Source: Klebsiella africana (GTDB lineage: Bacteria > Pseudomonadota > Gammaproteobacteria > Enterobacterales > Enterobacteriaceae). Taken from it: a stretch of DNA of 64,000 nt. How positions within the stretch are numbered: position 1 is the stretch's first letter; the number at the start of each line of letters is the position of its first letter. This document shows positions 20,387-29,934 of the stretch, piece by piece. The position numbers and the translations under genes are program-made. The stretch covers positions 1,302,001-1,366,000 of the forward strand of contig NZ_CP084874.1 in assembly GCF_020526085.1 (NCBI RefSeq), read 5' to 3'. The notes below the pieces were generated by a model. That model was not told the DNA's origin, ran no database searches, and saw only the letters and a program-made list of their open reading frames with translations.

Positions 20387-21865
20387 ATGATACCTGTGGT
20401 CGCGCTTGTCGGGCGCCCTAACGTTGGAAAATCCACGCTCTTTAACCGCCTGACGCGCACTCGTGATGCGCTGGTTGCGGATTTCCCGGGGCTGACTCGT
20501 GACCGTAAGTACGGTCGGGCCGAAGTCGAAGGCCGCGAATTCATCTGTATCGATACCGGTGGTATTGATGGTACAGAAGAGGGCGTGGAAACCCGGATGG
20601 CGGAGCAGTCGCTGCTGGCTATCGAAGAGGCCGATGTGGTGCTGTTTATGGTCGATGCGCGCGCGGGCCTGATGCCGGCGGACATCGCGATCGCTAAACA
20701 CCTGCGCTCTCGTGAAAAGCCCACCTTCCTGGTGGCTAACAAAACCGACGGCATCGACGTCGACCAGGCGATGGCGGACTTCTGGTCGCTCGGCCTGGGC
20801 GATATCTATCCGATTGCCGCTTCGCACGGCCGCGGCGTGACCAGCCTGCTGGAGCAGGCCCTGCTGCCATGGGTCGATGAGGTTAATCCGCAGGAAGAGG
20901 TGGATGAAGACGCCGAATACTGGGCGAAATTCGAAGCCGAGCAGAATGGCGAAGCGGAAGAAGAGCCGGAAGACGACTTCAATCCGCAGGATCTGCCGAT
21001 CAAGCTGGCAATTGTCGGACGTCCCAATGTCGGTAAATCGACCCTCACCAACCGTATCCTCGGTGAAGACCGCGTTGTGGTCTACGATATGCCTGGTACC
21101 ACCCGTGACAGCATTTATATTCCGATGCAGCGCGACGAGCGTGAATATGTGCTCATCGATACCGCCGGGGTACGTAAGCGCGGCAAGATTACTGACGTGG
21201 TGGAGAAATTCTCGGTTATTAAGACGCTGCAGGCGATTGAAGACGCCAACGTCGTGTTGCTGGTGATCGATGCTCGTGAAGGGATTTCCGACCAGGATCT
21301 CTCCCTGCTGGGCTTTATTCTGAACAGCGGCCGTTCGCTGGTGATCGTCGTCAACAAGTGGGACGGCCTCAGTCAGGAAGTGAAAGAGCAGGTGAAGGAG
21401 ACCCTCGACTATCGTCTGGGCTTTATCGATTTTGCCCGAGTGCACTTCATCTCCGCCCTGCACGGCAGCGGCGTAGGCAACCTGTTTGAATCGGTACGCG
21501 AAGCCTACGATAGCGCTACGCGCCGCGTAAGCACTGCGATGCTGACCCGGATCATGAACATGGCGGCCGAAGATCATCAGCCACCGCTGGTTCGTGGCCG
21601 TCGCGTGAAGCTGAAATATGCCCACGCCGGGGGCTACAACCCGCCTATCGTGGTGATCCACGGTAACCAGGTCAAGGATCTGCCGGATTCCTACAAGCGC
21701 TACCTGATGAACTACTTCCGTAAATCCCTGGACGTGATGGGCACGCCAATCCGGATCCAGTTCAAGGAAGGGGAAAACCCGTTCGCCAACAAGCGCAACA
21801 CCCTGACGCCGAACCAGATGCGTAAACGTAAGCGCTTGATCAAGCACATCAAGAAAAGCAAATAA
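20387..21865 (+). CDS. der: Ribosome-associated double GTPase Der (EngA)
   Basis: A 492-residue essential GTPase for 50S ribosome assembly. It has two tandem G domains, each with a P-loop: [12 protein letters not shown] near residue 10 and [12 protein letters not shown] near residue 210. An acidic linker ([10 protein letters not shown] onward) separates them, and a C-terminal KH-like domain follows. A TTG-initiated extension from 20369 exists, but ATG 20387, with GAGG eight bases upstream, gives the family start [11 protein letters not shown]. Confidence 0.97.
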   Translation: MIPVVALVGRPNVGKSTLFNRLTRTRDALVADFPGLTRDRKYGRAEVEGREFICIDTGGIDGTEEGVETRMAEQSLLAIEEADVVLFMVDARAGLMPADIAIAKHLRSREKPTFLVANKTDGIDVDQAMADFWSLGLGDIYPIAASHGRGVTSLLEQALLPWVDEVNPQEEVDEDAEYWAKFEAEQNGEAEEEPEDDFNPQDLPIKLAIVGRPNVGKSTLTNRILGEDRVVVYDMPGTTRDSIYIPMQRDEREYVLIDTAGVRKRGKITDVVEKFSVIKTLQAIEDANVVLLVIDAREGISDQDLSLLGFILNSGRSLVIVVNKWDGLSQEVKEQVKETLDYRLGFIDFARVHFISALHGSGVGNLFESVREAYDSATRRVSTAMLTRIMNMAAEDHQPPLVRGRRVKLKYAHAGGYNPPIVVIHGNQVKDLPDSYKRYLMNYFRKSLDVMGTPIRIQFKEGENPFANKRNTLTPNQMRKRKRLIKHIKKSK

Positions 21866-21902
21866 GCTATCAGCAAGATTTACCCACCAACATGAATCCT
21901 TT

Positions 21903-21929
21903 AAAGCCCGCATCTGCCGGGCTTTTTTT
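21903..21929 (+). terminator. Intrinsic terminator after der
   Basis: AAAGCCCG and CGGGCTTT form a stem ending in TTTTTTT. Beyond it, to 22076, the sequence is AT-rich and shows only a short CTCAA/TTGAG inverted repeat near 22022; no gene is seen. Confidence 0.85.
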
Positions 21930-22076
21930 ATTAAGGGCGATCGTAACAACGCATCAACGCGCATGTTTGGCATGTATACCTGCACGTATCTTATGAAATT
22001 TCTTATTTGCTAGCTTCGTTTGCTCAAGCGATTGTTTGAGAACGCTACGATAATATATACGCAGAAAGTTATCGCA

Positions 22077-22376
22077 ATGATAAGAGAGAAAACGCATCTG
22101 GATATATTGGGGAAAATCCACGGTGTCGTTCTAAAAGCGTTCTAATGGCTATTAACCTTCATATCAGTGGTTGGCGTTGGCATTGTGCAGAAGGCTGCAG
22201 ATAGCGCTGAGCGTCTCCGAATCTGTTATCCTGCATTCTTTTCTATACTATACGAACAAGAACTTGAAATGATGTATTTTCTGGTGGCGCCGTTATTTGA
22301 ACATGCCGGCGCTTTTAAAGCTCAATGGGCCTCAGATGCAGAGATCGCTAATATCATCGAAAGAATGATTAGGTAG
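22077..22376 (+). pseudogene. Small membrane protein gene interrupted by an in-frame TAA
   Basis: Reading from ATG 22077, codons run in one frame to a TAG at 22374 with a single TAA at 22143-22145. The first part reads MIREKTHLDILGKIHGVVLKAF. After the stop the same frame continues WLLTFISVVGVGIVQKAAD, a plausible membrane helix, and ends AEIANIIERMIR. The continuity of a hydrophobic segment across the stop suggests a roughly 99-residue gene broken by one nonsense change. The part after 22167 or 22269 could be translated alone. Family not recognised. It lies two bases before the next broken ORF and upstream of hcp. Confidence 0.5.
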
Positions 22377-22378
22377 TG

Positions 22379-22568
22379 ATGATGTCATTTATTAAAAGAG
22401 CGCTTTTGTGGTTGTTCCAGCAATTAATTTCGCTGTATGCCCCACCACTTTGCATTGTCATATTTGCAGTGGTTTTTTTTTCAAATTTTGCCTGAAGGGC
22501 CGGTTTGGCCTGTTGGTATATTCGCTGTACTTATGATTATTATCTTTGGGCGCTATGTGAAATGGTAA
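22379..22568 (+). pseudogene. Small membrane protein gene frameshifted at a T9 tract
   Basis: ATGATG at 22379 opens a frame (MMSFIKRALLWLFQQLISLY onward, hydrophobic) that ends at TGA 22495, soon after a run of nine T (22473-22481). Dropping one T joins it to a second hydrophobic stretch, QILPEGPVWPVGIFAVLM, ending GRYVKW at TAA 22568. The joined product would be 62 residues with two membrane helices. It could be a pseudogene, a phase-variable tract or a slippage site; the sequence alone cannot decide. The ORF starts two bases after the previous broken frame and precedes hcp by 30 bp. Confidence 0.5.
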
Positions 22569-22598
22569 TTCTAACGTTATTTATGATAAGGAAATTGT

Positions 22599-23078
22599 AT
22601 GTCTACTCCCGCACATTTATGGCTTGAAGATGAAAACGGTTCTCCGATCATTGGAAGCTGCATGATGCCAACGCGTCTTGGATCTATTGAGTTAAAATCA
22701 TTCTCTCATGGTATTACTATTCCAGTTGATCCAAGCTGGGGAAAACTTACAGGTACGCGTATACATCGTCCTGTGTCGATAGTGAAGGAATTCGATCAGA
22801 CAACACCGCTTTTGTATCGTGCCGTGTGTGAGGGGCGCCCGATGAAGAAGGCGATTATAAAGATGTATCGCATTCTGGAGGCGGGCATTGAGGCCGAGTA
22901 TTTCAACATCCTCCTGGAGAACGTCAAAGTCACTACGGTTGCGCCGTATTTATCACCTACTGGTATGAGCAGTACCCACCTGGAAACGCTCGAGATGCGT
23001 TATGAGGCGATCACCTGGAAATACATGGACGGAAATATTTACTACCGCGACTCATGGAATGACCGTTGTTGTGCATGA
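22599..23078 (+). CDS. hcp: Hcp-family type VI secretion tube protein (orphan)
   Basis: A 159-residue protein of the Hcp family, whose hexameric rings form the inner tube of type VI secretion systems and can also act as effector carriers. The N-terminus (HLWLEDENGSPIIGSC), the FSHGITIPVD strand, KLTGTRIHRPVSIVKEFD, ALRR-like YFNILLENVKV and the end EAITWKYMDGNI are typical. AAGGAA precedes the ATG. No other type VI genes are in the window, so it is an orphan copy. No C-terminal toxin extension is present. Confidence 0.9.
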   Translation: MSTPAHLWLEDENGSPIIGSCMMPTRLGSIELKSFSHGITIPVDPSWGKLTGTRIHRPVSIVKEFDQTTPLLYRAVCEGRPMKKAIIKMYRILEAGIEAEYFNILLENVKVTTVAPYLSPTGMSSTHLETLEMRYEAITWKYMDGNIYYRDSWNDRCCA

Positions 23079-23262
23079 CTCCATTATTTTCACGCAAAAA
23101 ATGCCAGGTATCTCGTAGTAGGTACCATTTTATACATCATTTCAAAATTGAAATTCATATTGGCGGGTTTTTTGTGGCCGCCATGCCGGTAAATGTCAAA
23201 ACCTTCCGCCATAATCCCGCGATACTTCGCCGGGAACAGAGCGGCTCAAAGGTGGACTTACT

Positions 23263-24342
23263 ATGCAGATTGGATTTATTGGCCTCGGCGCGGTGGTGGA
23301 AACTGCCTATTTACCGGCGCTGCGCCGCCTGGGATACGCCGTCGACAACTGCTGGGGTTATGACCTCGACAGCAGCAGAGCGCTGCCGGGGATCCAGCGC
23401 TGCAGTTCACTGTCAGCGCTGCTGACCGAACCCCTGGATACGCTCTTCATTACCACCTCATCACTTCAGCATCTGCCCGTACTGGAGAGGGCGTTAGCCA
23501 GCGGCATTTCCCGCATCGTGGTGGAAAAGCCGATCGTGGCCAACCTTGAGCAGGCCGCCCGACTGCGGGCGCTGCTGGCGCCGCCTGAGCAGGCCGCGCG
23601 GGTGCTGGCTCTTGACCACTGGATGGCGCGAGGCGTTGCGCTGAACGCTCCTGGCCCGCGGTGGCGGGCGGAAGGGGAGGCCAGCGGCCTGCCGCCGCCG
23701 AACCTGTCAGCGCAGGATATCGTCTGGATCGAAGGTTATTTGCAGGAGCCAAGCTGCTTTAACAGCGCTGGTGAGCCGGTTGCACTCAATTTTGCCACCG
23801 GGGAGCTGGATACCCGGCAGCTGCGTCACCCTGATGGGGTGATCCTCGATATTGGCACCCATGTCCTGGCGATGCTCCGCGAAACCCTGCATGCCAGCGG
23901 AGGCAATACGGCGCTGAGCCTTTCCCTTCGGGTGGCGAAAGACCGCCTCGGCCATGACATTGCCCCTGGAGATACGGTCACCGCAGAGGGGCAGGCGCAT
24001 TTGCAGGGAACCCTGGGCACTATCCCGCTCAATATCTGGCTCAACAAATACGCGGGCCCCGCGGGCGGGCAAAAGGGAATGCGGATAGGGCTGCGGGACG
24101 AGCGAATCCTCACTCTCGACCGCTCCCCTGAGGGCGAAGTGGTGACGCTTCACGACGGCGAGCGGATCCAGTGCTGGATACGGCCAGGGGCGATCTATAC
24201 GCACTGTCTTGATGAGCAGATCCTCGGCGCGGAGAATCTGTTTATGCGGGCGCCGGACAGCGTGGCCGGGCTGACGCAGCGCAGGCTTGAGGAAGTGGAA
24301 ATCCTGCTCCGGCTACAGCAGCAATTACGCGGCCCGCATTAA
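23263..24342 (+). CDS. Gfo/Idh/MocA-like NAD(P)-dependent oxidoreductase
   Basis: A 359-residue protein with an N-terminal Rossmann fold (MQIGFIGLGAVVETAYLPAL, a GxGxxxxxxxxP pattern) and the family motif EKP in RIVVEKPIVANLEQA. A C-terminal domain contains DIGTHVLAML, resembling the catalytic helix of this family. Members act on sugars, inositols or related compounds, or on pyrroline-type substrates. The substrate here cannot be told. The preceding 184 bp hold no convincing gene. It lies between the orphan hcp and yfgJ, a place not occupied in E. coli. Confidence 0.75.
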   Translation: MQIGFIGLGAVVETAYLPALRRLGYAVDNCWGYDLDSSRALPGIQRCSSLSALLTEPLDTLFITTSSLQHLPVLERALASGISRIVVEKPIVANLEQAARLRALLAPPEQAARVLALDHWMARGVALNAPGPRWRAEGEASGLPPPNLSAQDIVWIEGYLQEPSCFNSAGEPVALNFATGELDTRQLRHPDGVILDIGTHVLAMLRETLHASGGNTALSLSLRVAKDRLGHDIAPGDTVTAEGQAHLQGTLGTIPLNIWLNKYAGPAGGQKGMRIGLRDERILTLDRSPEGEVVTLHDGERIQCWIRPGAIYTHCLDEQILGAENLFMRAPDSVAGLTQRRLEEVEILLRLQQQLRGPH

Positions 24343-24391
24343 ACCCGGAACATGATAAAATAGGTGCAGATAAACGTTGAAAGGAATGGTT

Positions 24392-24610
24392 ATGGAACTT
24401 GATTGCCCTCTGTGCCACGCACCGTTAGATGTCAAAGGCAGCAGCGCGCATTGCGCCCAGTGCGAAAGGGTATTTACCCTTGAGGCCCGCTGCCCGGAAT
24501 GCCACCAGCCGCTGGAGGTGCTCAAGGCGTGCGGCGCGGTGGATTACTTTTGCCAGCACGGGCACGGCCTGATCTCGAAAAAACGGGTAGAATTTATTCC
24601 GCTGGTTTAG
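24392..24610 (+). CDS. yfgJ: YfgJ, zinc-ribbon protein
   Basis: A 72-residue protein with four Cys/Cys or Cys/His pairs (CPLC, CAQC, CPEC and [13 protein letters not shown]), consistent with two zinc ribbons. It matches E. coli YfgJ in its C-terminal half ([21 protein letters not shown]). Role unknown. The start at 24392 (MELDCP) has GAAAGGAA just upstream; an upstream TTG in frame is less likely. Its last 17 bases overlap the 3' end of the convergent xseA. Confidence 0.88.
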   Translation: MELDCPLCHAPLDVKGSSAHCAQCERVFTLEARCPECHQPLEVLKACGAVDYFCQHGHGLISKKRVEFIPLV

Positions 24611-25985
24611 TGGATGAAGACTTTCTGGCCCGCGTTTTTTTCACCGGCGCGATCTGCTTCACTTCACTTTCGACCCAGCCGTCTTTCACGCGGGTGGTGA
24701 GCAGATCGCCGGTTTTGACCTGTTTTGTCTGCTTCAGCACCGTACCGTCATTCACCGAGGTGACGCTGTAGCCGCGCGCCAGGGTGGCTAAGGGACTCAC
24801 TGCTTCCAGATGGGTCACCGCGTTGCCAAATCGTTCGCGCTGCTCGCTGAGGCGGCCACGCATATTTTCCGCCAGCCGGTATTCCAGTTGCTGAATCCGC
24901 GACTGTGCCCGGTGGATCCGCGGCTGCGGGTTGTAGTGATTCAGACGCTGACCGGTGCGCTTTTGCCGCTGTTCTGCGCGCTTAAGCTGTGACTCCACGG
25001 CGATGCGCATCCGCTGGCGCAGGCGTTCCAGGGCGGTCTGCTGGCGGGCCAATCGCAGCTGCGGATGCTGCTGCTGCAGGCGATGAAACAGCTGGGTAAA
25101 GCGGCGCTGACGACTGGCGAGGAAATAGTCCATCGCCATCTCCAGCCGCTGTTGCCCGGCCTGTAGCTGGCGCAGCAGCTCCTGCTGGTTGCGGCTGACG
25201 ATCTCTGCGGCGGCAGAGGGAGTCGGTGCCCGCAGGTCGGCAACAAAATCAGCGATCGTGACGTCGGTTTCATGGCCGACGGCACTGACGATAGGGATCT
25301 GGCTGGCGAAAATAGCCCGCGCTACCCGCTCATCGTTAAAACTCCACAGATCCTCCAGCGAACCGCCGCCGCGCCCGACAATCAGCACGTCACACTCCTG
25401 GCGTGCGTTGGCCAGCGCGATAGCGCGCACAATCTGCCCTGGGGCGTCGTCACCCTGGACCGCGGTTGGGTAGATGATCACCGGCAGCCCGGGATCGCGG
25501 CGCCTGAGAACATGGAGAATATCGTGCAGCGCCGCACCGGTTTTCGAGGTAATGACGCCGACGCAGTGGGCGGGAGAGGGGAGCGCCTGCTTATGTTTTT
25601 GCTCGAACAGTCCTTCCGCCGTTAACTGCGCTTTCAGCTGCTCATACTTCTGCTGCAGCAACCCTTCGCCGGCGGGCTGCATGCTTTCGACGATAATCTG
25701 GTAGTCGCCGCGCGGCTCATACAGCGTGATGTTGGCGCGAACCAGCACCTGCTGCCCGTGCTGCGGGCGAAACGTCACCCGGCGGTTGCTATTGCGGAAC
25801 ATCGCGCAGCGCACCTGGGCGTTATCGTCTTTTAAGGTGAAGTACCAGTGGCCGGAGGAGGGCTGGCTGAAGTTAGAGATCTCGCCGCTGATCCAAACCT
25901 GGCCCATTTCGCGCTCAAGCAGCAGACGCACCGTCTGATTGAGGCGGCTTACGGTAAAAATTGCGGGGGATTGAGAGGGTAACAT
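24594..25985 (-). CDS. xseA: Exodeoxyribonuclease VII large subunit
   Basis: A 463-residue subunit of the single-strand-specific exonuclease ExoVII, which works with XseB. The N-terminal OB-fold ([25 protein letters not shown]) is followed by the catalytic region with [30 protein letters not shown] and [29 protein letters not shown] long coiled coil and a basic tail complete it. It is divergent from guaB and convergent with yfgJ. Confidence 0.97.
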   Translation of the reverse strand: MLPSQSPAIFTVSRLNQTVRLLLEREMGQVWISGEISNFSQPSSGHWYFTLKDDNAQVRCAMFRNSNRRVTFRPQHGQQVLVRANITLYEPRGDYQIIVESMQPAGEGLLQQKYEQLKAQLTAEGLFEQKHKQALPSPAHCVGVITSKTGAALHDILHVLRRRDPGLPVIIYPTAVQGDDAPGQIVRAIALANARQECDVLIVGRGGGSLEDLWSFNDERVARAIFASQIPIVSAVGHETDVTIADFVADLRAPTPSAAAEIVSRNQQELLRQLQAGQQRLEMAMDYFLASRQRRFTQLFHRLQQQHPQLRLARQQTALERLRQRMRIAVESQLKRAEQRQKRTGQRLNHYNPQPRIHRAQSRIQQLEYRLAENMRGRLSEQRERFGNAVTHLEAVSPLATLARGYSVTSVNDGTVLKQTKQVKTGDLLTTRVKDGWVESEVKQIAPVKKTRARKSSSTKPAE

Positions 25986-26077
25986 GTGAGCAAGATCAAA
26001 CTTTAAATCAGCAGGTTATTCAGTCGATAGTAACGCGCTCAGAGGGGATGGCAAGTATTATTTGCAAAAAAGGGTAG

Positions 26078-26093
26078 ATGCAATCGGTTACGC
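26078..26093 (+). promoter_or_regulatory. PurR-type operator of guaBA
   Basis: ATGCAATCGGTTACGC matches the PurR consensus (ACGCAAACGTTTGCGT) at 11 of 16 positions. It lies between the promoter hexamers, as known for E. coli guaBA, so purine excess should repress the operon. Confidence 0.7.
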
Positions 26094-26097
26094 TCTG

Positions 26098-26125
26098 TAT
26101 AATGCCACGGCAATATTTATCCACC
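26098..26125 (+). promoter_or_regulatory. guaB -10 element and DnaA-like box
   Basis: A perfect TATAAT (26098-26103) is followed by TTATCCACC (26117-26125), one mismatch from the DnaA box TTATNCACA. A DnaA box near the guaB promoter is known in E. coli. The -35 region (TAGATG, 17 bp upstream) is weak. Confidence 0.6.
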
Positions 26126-26143
26126 CTGGTCGAGATATTGCCC

Positions 26144-27610
26144 ATGCTACGTATCGCTAAAGAAGCCCTGACGTTTGACGACGTCCTCCTCGTTCCCGCT
26201 CATTCTACCGTTCTGCCGAATACTGCCGATCTCAGCACTCAGCTGACGAAAACCATTCGTCTGAATATTCCTATGCTCTCCGCAGCCATGGATACCGTAA
26301 CGGAAGCGCGTCTGGCTATTGCCCTGGCACAGGAAGGCGGCATCGGCTTTATTCACAAAAACATGTCCATCGAGCGCCAGGCGGAAGAAGTTCGTCGCGT
26401 GAAGAAACATGAGTCCGGCGTGGTCACTGACCCACAGACCGTTCTGCCGACTACCACCCTGCGTGAAGTGAAAGAGCTGACCGAGCGTAACGGTTTCGCC
26501 GGCTACCCGGTGGTTACCGAAGAAAACGAGCTGGTCGGCATCATCACCGGCCGCGACGTGCGTTTCGTCACCGATCTGAACCAGCCGGTCAGCGTCTACA
26601 TGACGCCGAAAGAGCGTCTGGTCACCGTTCGTGAAGGCGAAAGCCGCGAAGTGGTCTTCGCTAAGATGCACGAAAAACGCGTTGAGAAAGCGCTGGTCGT
26701 GGATGAGAGCTTCCACCTGCGCGGCATGATCACCGTCAAAGACTTCCAGAAAGCAGAACGTAAACCGAACGCCTGTAAAGATGAGCAGGGCCGTCTGCGC
26801 GTAGGCGCGGCGGTCGGCGCCGGTGCCGGCAACGAAGAGCGCGTTGACGCGCTGGTAGCGGCAGGCGTTGACGTTCTGCTGATCGACTCCTCGCACGGTC
26901 ACTCAGAAGGCGTTCTGCAGCGTATCCGTGAAACGCGCGCGAAATACCCTGACCTGCAGATCATCGGCGGCAACGTCGCCACTGGCGCAGGCGCGCGCGC
27001 GCTGGCGGAAGCTGGCTGCAGCGCAGTGAAAGTCGGTATCGGCCCGGGCTCCATCTGTACTACCCGTATCGTCACCGGCGTGGGTGTACCGCAGATCACC
27101 GCCGTTTCTGACGCAGTGGAAGCGCTGGAAGGCACCGGTATTCCGGTTATCGCTGACGGCGGTATCCGTTTCTCCGGCGATATCGCCAAAGCGATCGCCG
27201 CCGGTGCGGCGGCGGTGATGGTTGGCTCCATGCTGGCGGGTACCGAAGAGTCCCCGGGTGAAATCGAACTCTACCAGGGGCGCTCTTACAAATCCTACCG
27301 CGGGATGGGCTCCCTTGGCGCGATGTCCAAAGGCTCCTCTGACCGCTATTTCCAGAGCGATAACGCTGCTGACAAACTGGTGCCGGAAGGTATCGAAGGC
27401 CGCGTGGCCTATAAAGGTCGCCTGAAAGAGATCATTCACCAGCAGATGGGTGGTCTGCGTTCCTGTATGGGTCTGACCGGCTGTGGTACCATTGACCTGC
27501 TGCGTACCAAAGCTGAATTCGTACGCATCAGCGGTGCGGGCATTCAGGAAAGCCACGTTCACGACGTGACCATCACCAAAGAGTCCCCGAACTACCGTCT
27601 GGGCTCCTGA
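26144..27610 (+). CDS. guaB: Inosine-5'-monophosphate dehydrogenase
   Basis: A 488-residue enzyme that oxidises IMP to XMP with NAD, the first committed step to GMP. A TIM barrel holds the catalytic loop [11 protein letters not shown], whose Cys attacks IMP. Two CBS domains are inserted after the first strands (about 90-210, [16 protein letters not shown] onward). The open frame starts upstream at 26078, but ATG 26144 ([18 protein letters not shown]) gives the exact family start and length. guaA follows after 67 bp. Confidence 0.97.
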   Translation: MLRIAKEALTFDDVLLVPAHSTVLPNTADLSTQLTKTIRLNIPMLSAAMDTVTEARLAIALAQEGGIGFIHKNMSIERQAEEVRRVKKHESGVVTDPQTVLPTTTLREVKELTERNGFAGYPVVTEENELVGIITGRDVRFVTDLNQPVSVYMTPKERLVTVREGESREVVFAKMHEKRVEKALVVDESFHLRGMITVKDFQKAERKPNACKDEQGRLRVGAAVGAGAGNEERVDALVAAGVDVLLIDSSHGHSEGVLQRIRETRAKYPDLQIIGGNVATGAGARALAEAGCSAVKVGIGPGSICTTRIVTGVGVPQITAVSDAVEALEGTGIPVIADGGIRFSGDIAKAIAAGAAAVMVGSMLAGTEESPGEIELYQGRSYKSYRGMGSLGAMSKGSSDRYFQSDNAADKLVPEGIEGRVAYKGRLKEIIHQQMGGLRSCMGLTGCGTIDLLRTKAEFVRISGAGIQESHVHDVTITKESPNYRLGS

Positions 27611-27616
27611 TTTCTT

Positions 27617-27637
27617 CGCCCGACCTCGCGTCGGGCG
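27617..27637 (+). other. Hairpin between guaB and guaA
   Basis: A perfect 8-bp stem, CGCCCGAC and GTCGGGCG, with a five-base loop, is followed by ATTTATTTA. The weak T tract suggests a pause or stability element rather than a full terminator within the guaBA operon. Confidence 0.55.
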
Positions 27638-27677
27638 ATTTATTTACTCTGTTTCACTTGCCTCGGAATTAGCGTTA

Positions 27678-29255
27678 ATGACGGAAAACATTCATAAACA
27701 TCGCATCCTCATCCTCGACTTCGGGTCTCAGTATACTCAGCTGGTGGCGCGTCGCGTGCGTGAGCTGGGCGTCTACTGTGAGCTGTGGGCATGGGATGTC
27801 ACGGAAGCACAGATCCGCGAATTTAATCCAAGCGGCATTATTCTTTCCGGCGGCCCGGAAAGCACCACCGAAGAGAACAGCCCGCGCGCGCCGCAGTATG
27901 TGTTCGAAGCCGGCGTGCCGGTATTTGGCGTCTGCTATGGCATGCAGACCATGGCGATGCAGCTGGGCGGCCATGTAGAAGGTTCTAACGAGCGTGAGTT
28001 TGGTTACGCGCAGGTTGAAGTGGTTAACGACAGCGCGCTGGTGCGCGGTATCGAAGATTCCCTGACCGCAGACGGCAAACCGCTGCTGGACGTATGGATG
28101 AGCCACGGCGACAAAGTCACCGCCATCCCAGCGGACTTCGTGACCGTCGCCAGCACCGACAACTGCCCGTTCGCCATTATGGCCAACGAAGAAAAACGCT
28201 TCTACGGCGTTCAGTTCCACCCGGAAGTGACCCACACCCGTCAGGGGATGCGTATGCTGGAGCGCTTCGTGCGCGACATCTGCCAGTGCGAAGCGCTGTG
28301 GACCCCGGCGAAAATCATCGACGACGCCGTGGAGCGTATCCGTCAGCAGGTTGGCGACGACAAAGTGATCCTCGGCCTCTCCGGCGGCGTGGACTCCTCC
28401 GTCACTGCAATGCTGCTGCACCGCGCTATCGGCAAAAACCTGACCTGCGTATTCGTGGACAACGGTCTGCTGCGCCTGAACGAAGCGCAGCAGGTGATGG
28501 AGATGTTCGGCGACCACTTTGGCCTGAACATTGTTCACGTTGAAGGCGAGCAGCGTTTCCTCGATGCGCTGGCGGGTGAAAGCGATCCGGAAGCGAAGCG
28601 TAAAATTATCGGTCGCGTTTTCGTGGAAGTGTTCGACGAAGAAGCGCTGAAGCTGGACGACGTCAAATGGCTGGCGCAGGGTACCATCTACCCTGACGTT
28701 ATCGAATCTGCTGCTTCCGCCACCGGTAAAGCGCACGTCATCAAATCTCACCACAACGTGGGCGGCCTGCCGAAAGAGATGAAGATGGGCCTGGTTGAGC
28801 CGCTGCGTGAGCTGTTCAAAGACGAAGTGCGTAAGATCGGCCTGGAACTGGGCCTGCCGTACGACATGCTCTACCGTCACCCGTTCCCGGGCCCCGGCCT
28901 TGGCGTGCGCGTGCTGGGCGAAGTGAAGAAAGAGTACTGCGACCTGCTGCGTCGTGCGGACGCTATCTTCATCGAAGAGTTGCACAAAGCTGACCTGTAC
29001 AACAAAGTCAGCCAGGCGTTTACCGTGTTCCTGCCAGTTCGTTCCGTCGGCGTGATGGGCGATGGCCGTAAATACGACTGGGTCGTTTCCCTGCGTGCGG
29101 TGGAAACCATCGACTTTATGACTGCGCACTGGGCGCACCTGCCGTATGATTTCCTCGGCCGCGTCTCTAACCGCATCATCAATGAAGTGAACGGTATCTC
29201 CCGCGTGGTGTATGACATCAGCGGCAAGCCGCCAGCAACGATTGAGTGGGAATGA
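27678..29255 (+). CDS. guaA: GMP synthase (glutamine-hydrolysing)
   Basis: A 525-residue enzyme that aminates XMP to GMP using glutamine and ATP. The N-terminal class I glutamine amidotransferase domain has Cys86 in [10 protein letters not shown] and the later His/Glu in [11 protein letters not shown]. The ATP-pyrophosphatase domain has the P-loop [11 protein letters not shown], and the C-terminal dimerisation domain ends PPATIEWE. The stop codon lies inside the 13-bp sequence repeated at 34174-34186, so the gene's 3' end is the integration site of the downstream island. Confidence 0.98.
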   Translation: MTENIHKHRILILDFGSQYTQLVARRVRELGVYCELWAWDVTEAQIREFNPSGIILSGGPESTTEENSPRAPQYVFEAGVPVFGVCYGMQTMAMQLGGHVEGSNEREFGYAQVEVVNDSALVRGIEDSLTADGKPLLDVWMSHGDKVTAIPADFVTVASTDNCPFAIMANEEKRFYGVQFHPEVTHTRQGMRMLERFVRDICQCEALWTPAKIIDDAVERIRQQVGDDKVILGLSGGVDSSVTAMLLHRAIGKNLTCVFVDNGLLRLNEAQQVMEMFGDHFGLNIVHVEGEQRFLDALAGESDPEAKRKIIGRVFVEVFDEEALKLDDVKWLAQGTIYPDVIESAASATGKAHVIKSHHNVGGLPKEMKMGLVEPLRELFKDEVRKIGLELGLPYDMLYRHPFPGPGLGVRVLGEVKKEYCDLLRRADAIFIEELHKADLYNKVSQAFTVFLPVRSVGVMGDGRKYDWVVSLRAVETIDFMTAHWAHLPYDFLGRVSNRIINEVNGISRVVYDISGKPPATIEWE

Positions 29256-29256
29256 T
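29244..29256 (+). repeat. Candidate attL at the guaA 3' end
   Basis: GAGTGGGAATGAT, covering the last guaA codons and stop, is repeated with one mismatch at 34174-34186. The 3' end of guaA is a known integration site for genomic islands with P4-type integrases. Confidence 0.6.
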
Positions 29257-29302
29257 TTCGCGTCTGGCAACAGCCTGCACGTAAAAGGACTAAAGTACCT
29301 CT

Positions 29303-29328
29303 AAGCCCGCGTAACTGCGGGCTTTTTT
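29303..29328 (+). terminator. Intrinsic terminator after guaA
   Basis: AAGCCCGC (29303-29310) and GCGGGCTT (29317-29324) form an 8-bp stem with six loop bases, ending in a T run. Confidence 0.85.
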
Positions 29329-29397
29329 GTTTTTGTGTCTGGCACTTTCTGGCAGCTTTTAGCAACGGGAAGCACGGTTTTTTCAATGGAATTTTTG

Positions 29398-29538
29398 ATG
29401 GTACTCTCTGATTTCGAATTCAGGTTTTAAAAAAGTACCATGTGATAAATTTCTGTTGAGTTATGGTATTTGTTTTTTATAACTCAATTAAAAACAGGTA
29501 GTTAAATAACTTTTCTGTTTTTTTTACAACATGGTATT
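29398..29538. repeat. Four ATGGTAYT octamers before the integrase remnant
   Basis: ATGGTACT (29398), its inverse AGTACCAT (29434) and two direct ATGGTATT copies (29463 and 29531) lie in an AT-rich stretch of about 140 bp between the guaA terminator and the integrase fragment. They could be arm-type integrase or excisionase sites; this is inference. The 29329-29565 gap holds no other recognisable feature. Confidence 0.4.
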
Positions 29539-29565
29539 TTTTGATAAAGGGAAACAATAAACCTG

Positions 29566-29793
29566 TTGGCTGACACCAGGCTGCGTCACCTTAAGCCGAA
29601 GGAGAAACTTTATAAAGTTAATGACCGTGATGGTCTGTATGTTGCGGTCACCCCGGCTGGAACGATCTTATTTCGTTATAACTATTCAATAAACGGAAGA
29701 CAGGAGACCGTTACTTTTGGCCGCTATGGTGTGGATCTAGTCCAGGGGGATGCTCAATGGGGAGCTTTTTGCCCTGCGATGGGTCTTGGGTGA
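29566..29793 (+). pseudogene. Truncated P4-type tyrosine integrase (N-terminal arm-binding part)
   Basis: The 75-codon frame from TTG 29566 begins LADTRLRHLKPKEKLYKV and continues DGLYVAVTPAGTILFRYNYS up to ETVTFGRYG. This matches the N-terminal DUF4102 arm-binding domain of P4-type integrases. After about residue 57 the match is lost and the frame ends at a TGA at 29791-29793. The core-binding and catalytic domains are absent (full proteins are about 400 residues). The sequence from 29794 to 29934 shows no remaining integrase. Confidence 0.8.
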
Positions 29794-29934
29794 TGAGTGG
29801 GACATGCTCGATACGTAAGTAAGGCATTGCTGCTTATCGAATGGGCAAAAGCTACGCTAGCGAGCAGCTATCTTGGAGGATGATTACGGGAAGAGCTGCA
29901 TAAAGACATTGCAATGAACCGTTTTTGAACTTAA

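Noticed and set aside
20270..21985. 571-codon minus-strand open frame across der
   Set aside because: It lies opposite der, a clear conserved GTPase. The translation is rich in His, Gln and Val without any motif, as expected for the shadow of a GC-rich gene.
22599..23078. Hcp with a C-terminal toxin (Hcp-ET)
   Set aside because: The protein is 159 residues, the normal Hcp core length, leaving no room for an effector domain.
23066..23425. 119-codon plus-strand frame after hcp
   Set aside because: It overlaps the hcp end and the oxidoreductase start in another frame, and its composition (Cys, Arg and Ser-rich) looks random.
27675..29270. 531-codon minus-strand open frame across guaA
   Set aside because: It is the exact shadow of guaA; the real gene has all catalytic motifs.
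29794..29934. Possible remainder of the integrase after 29793
   Set aside because: The frames end quickly and show no catalytic Arg, His or Tyr motif; only noise is visible.
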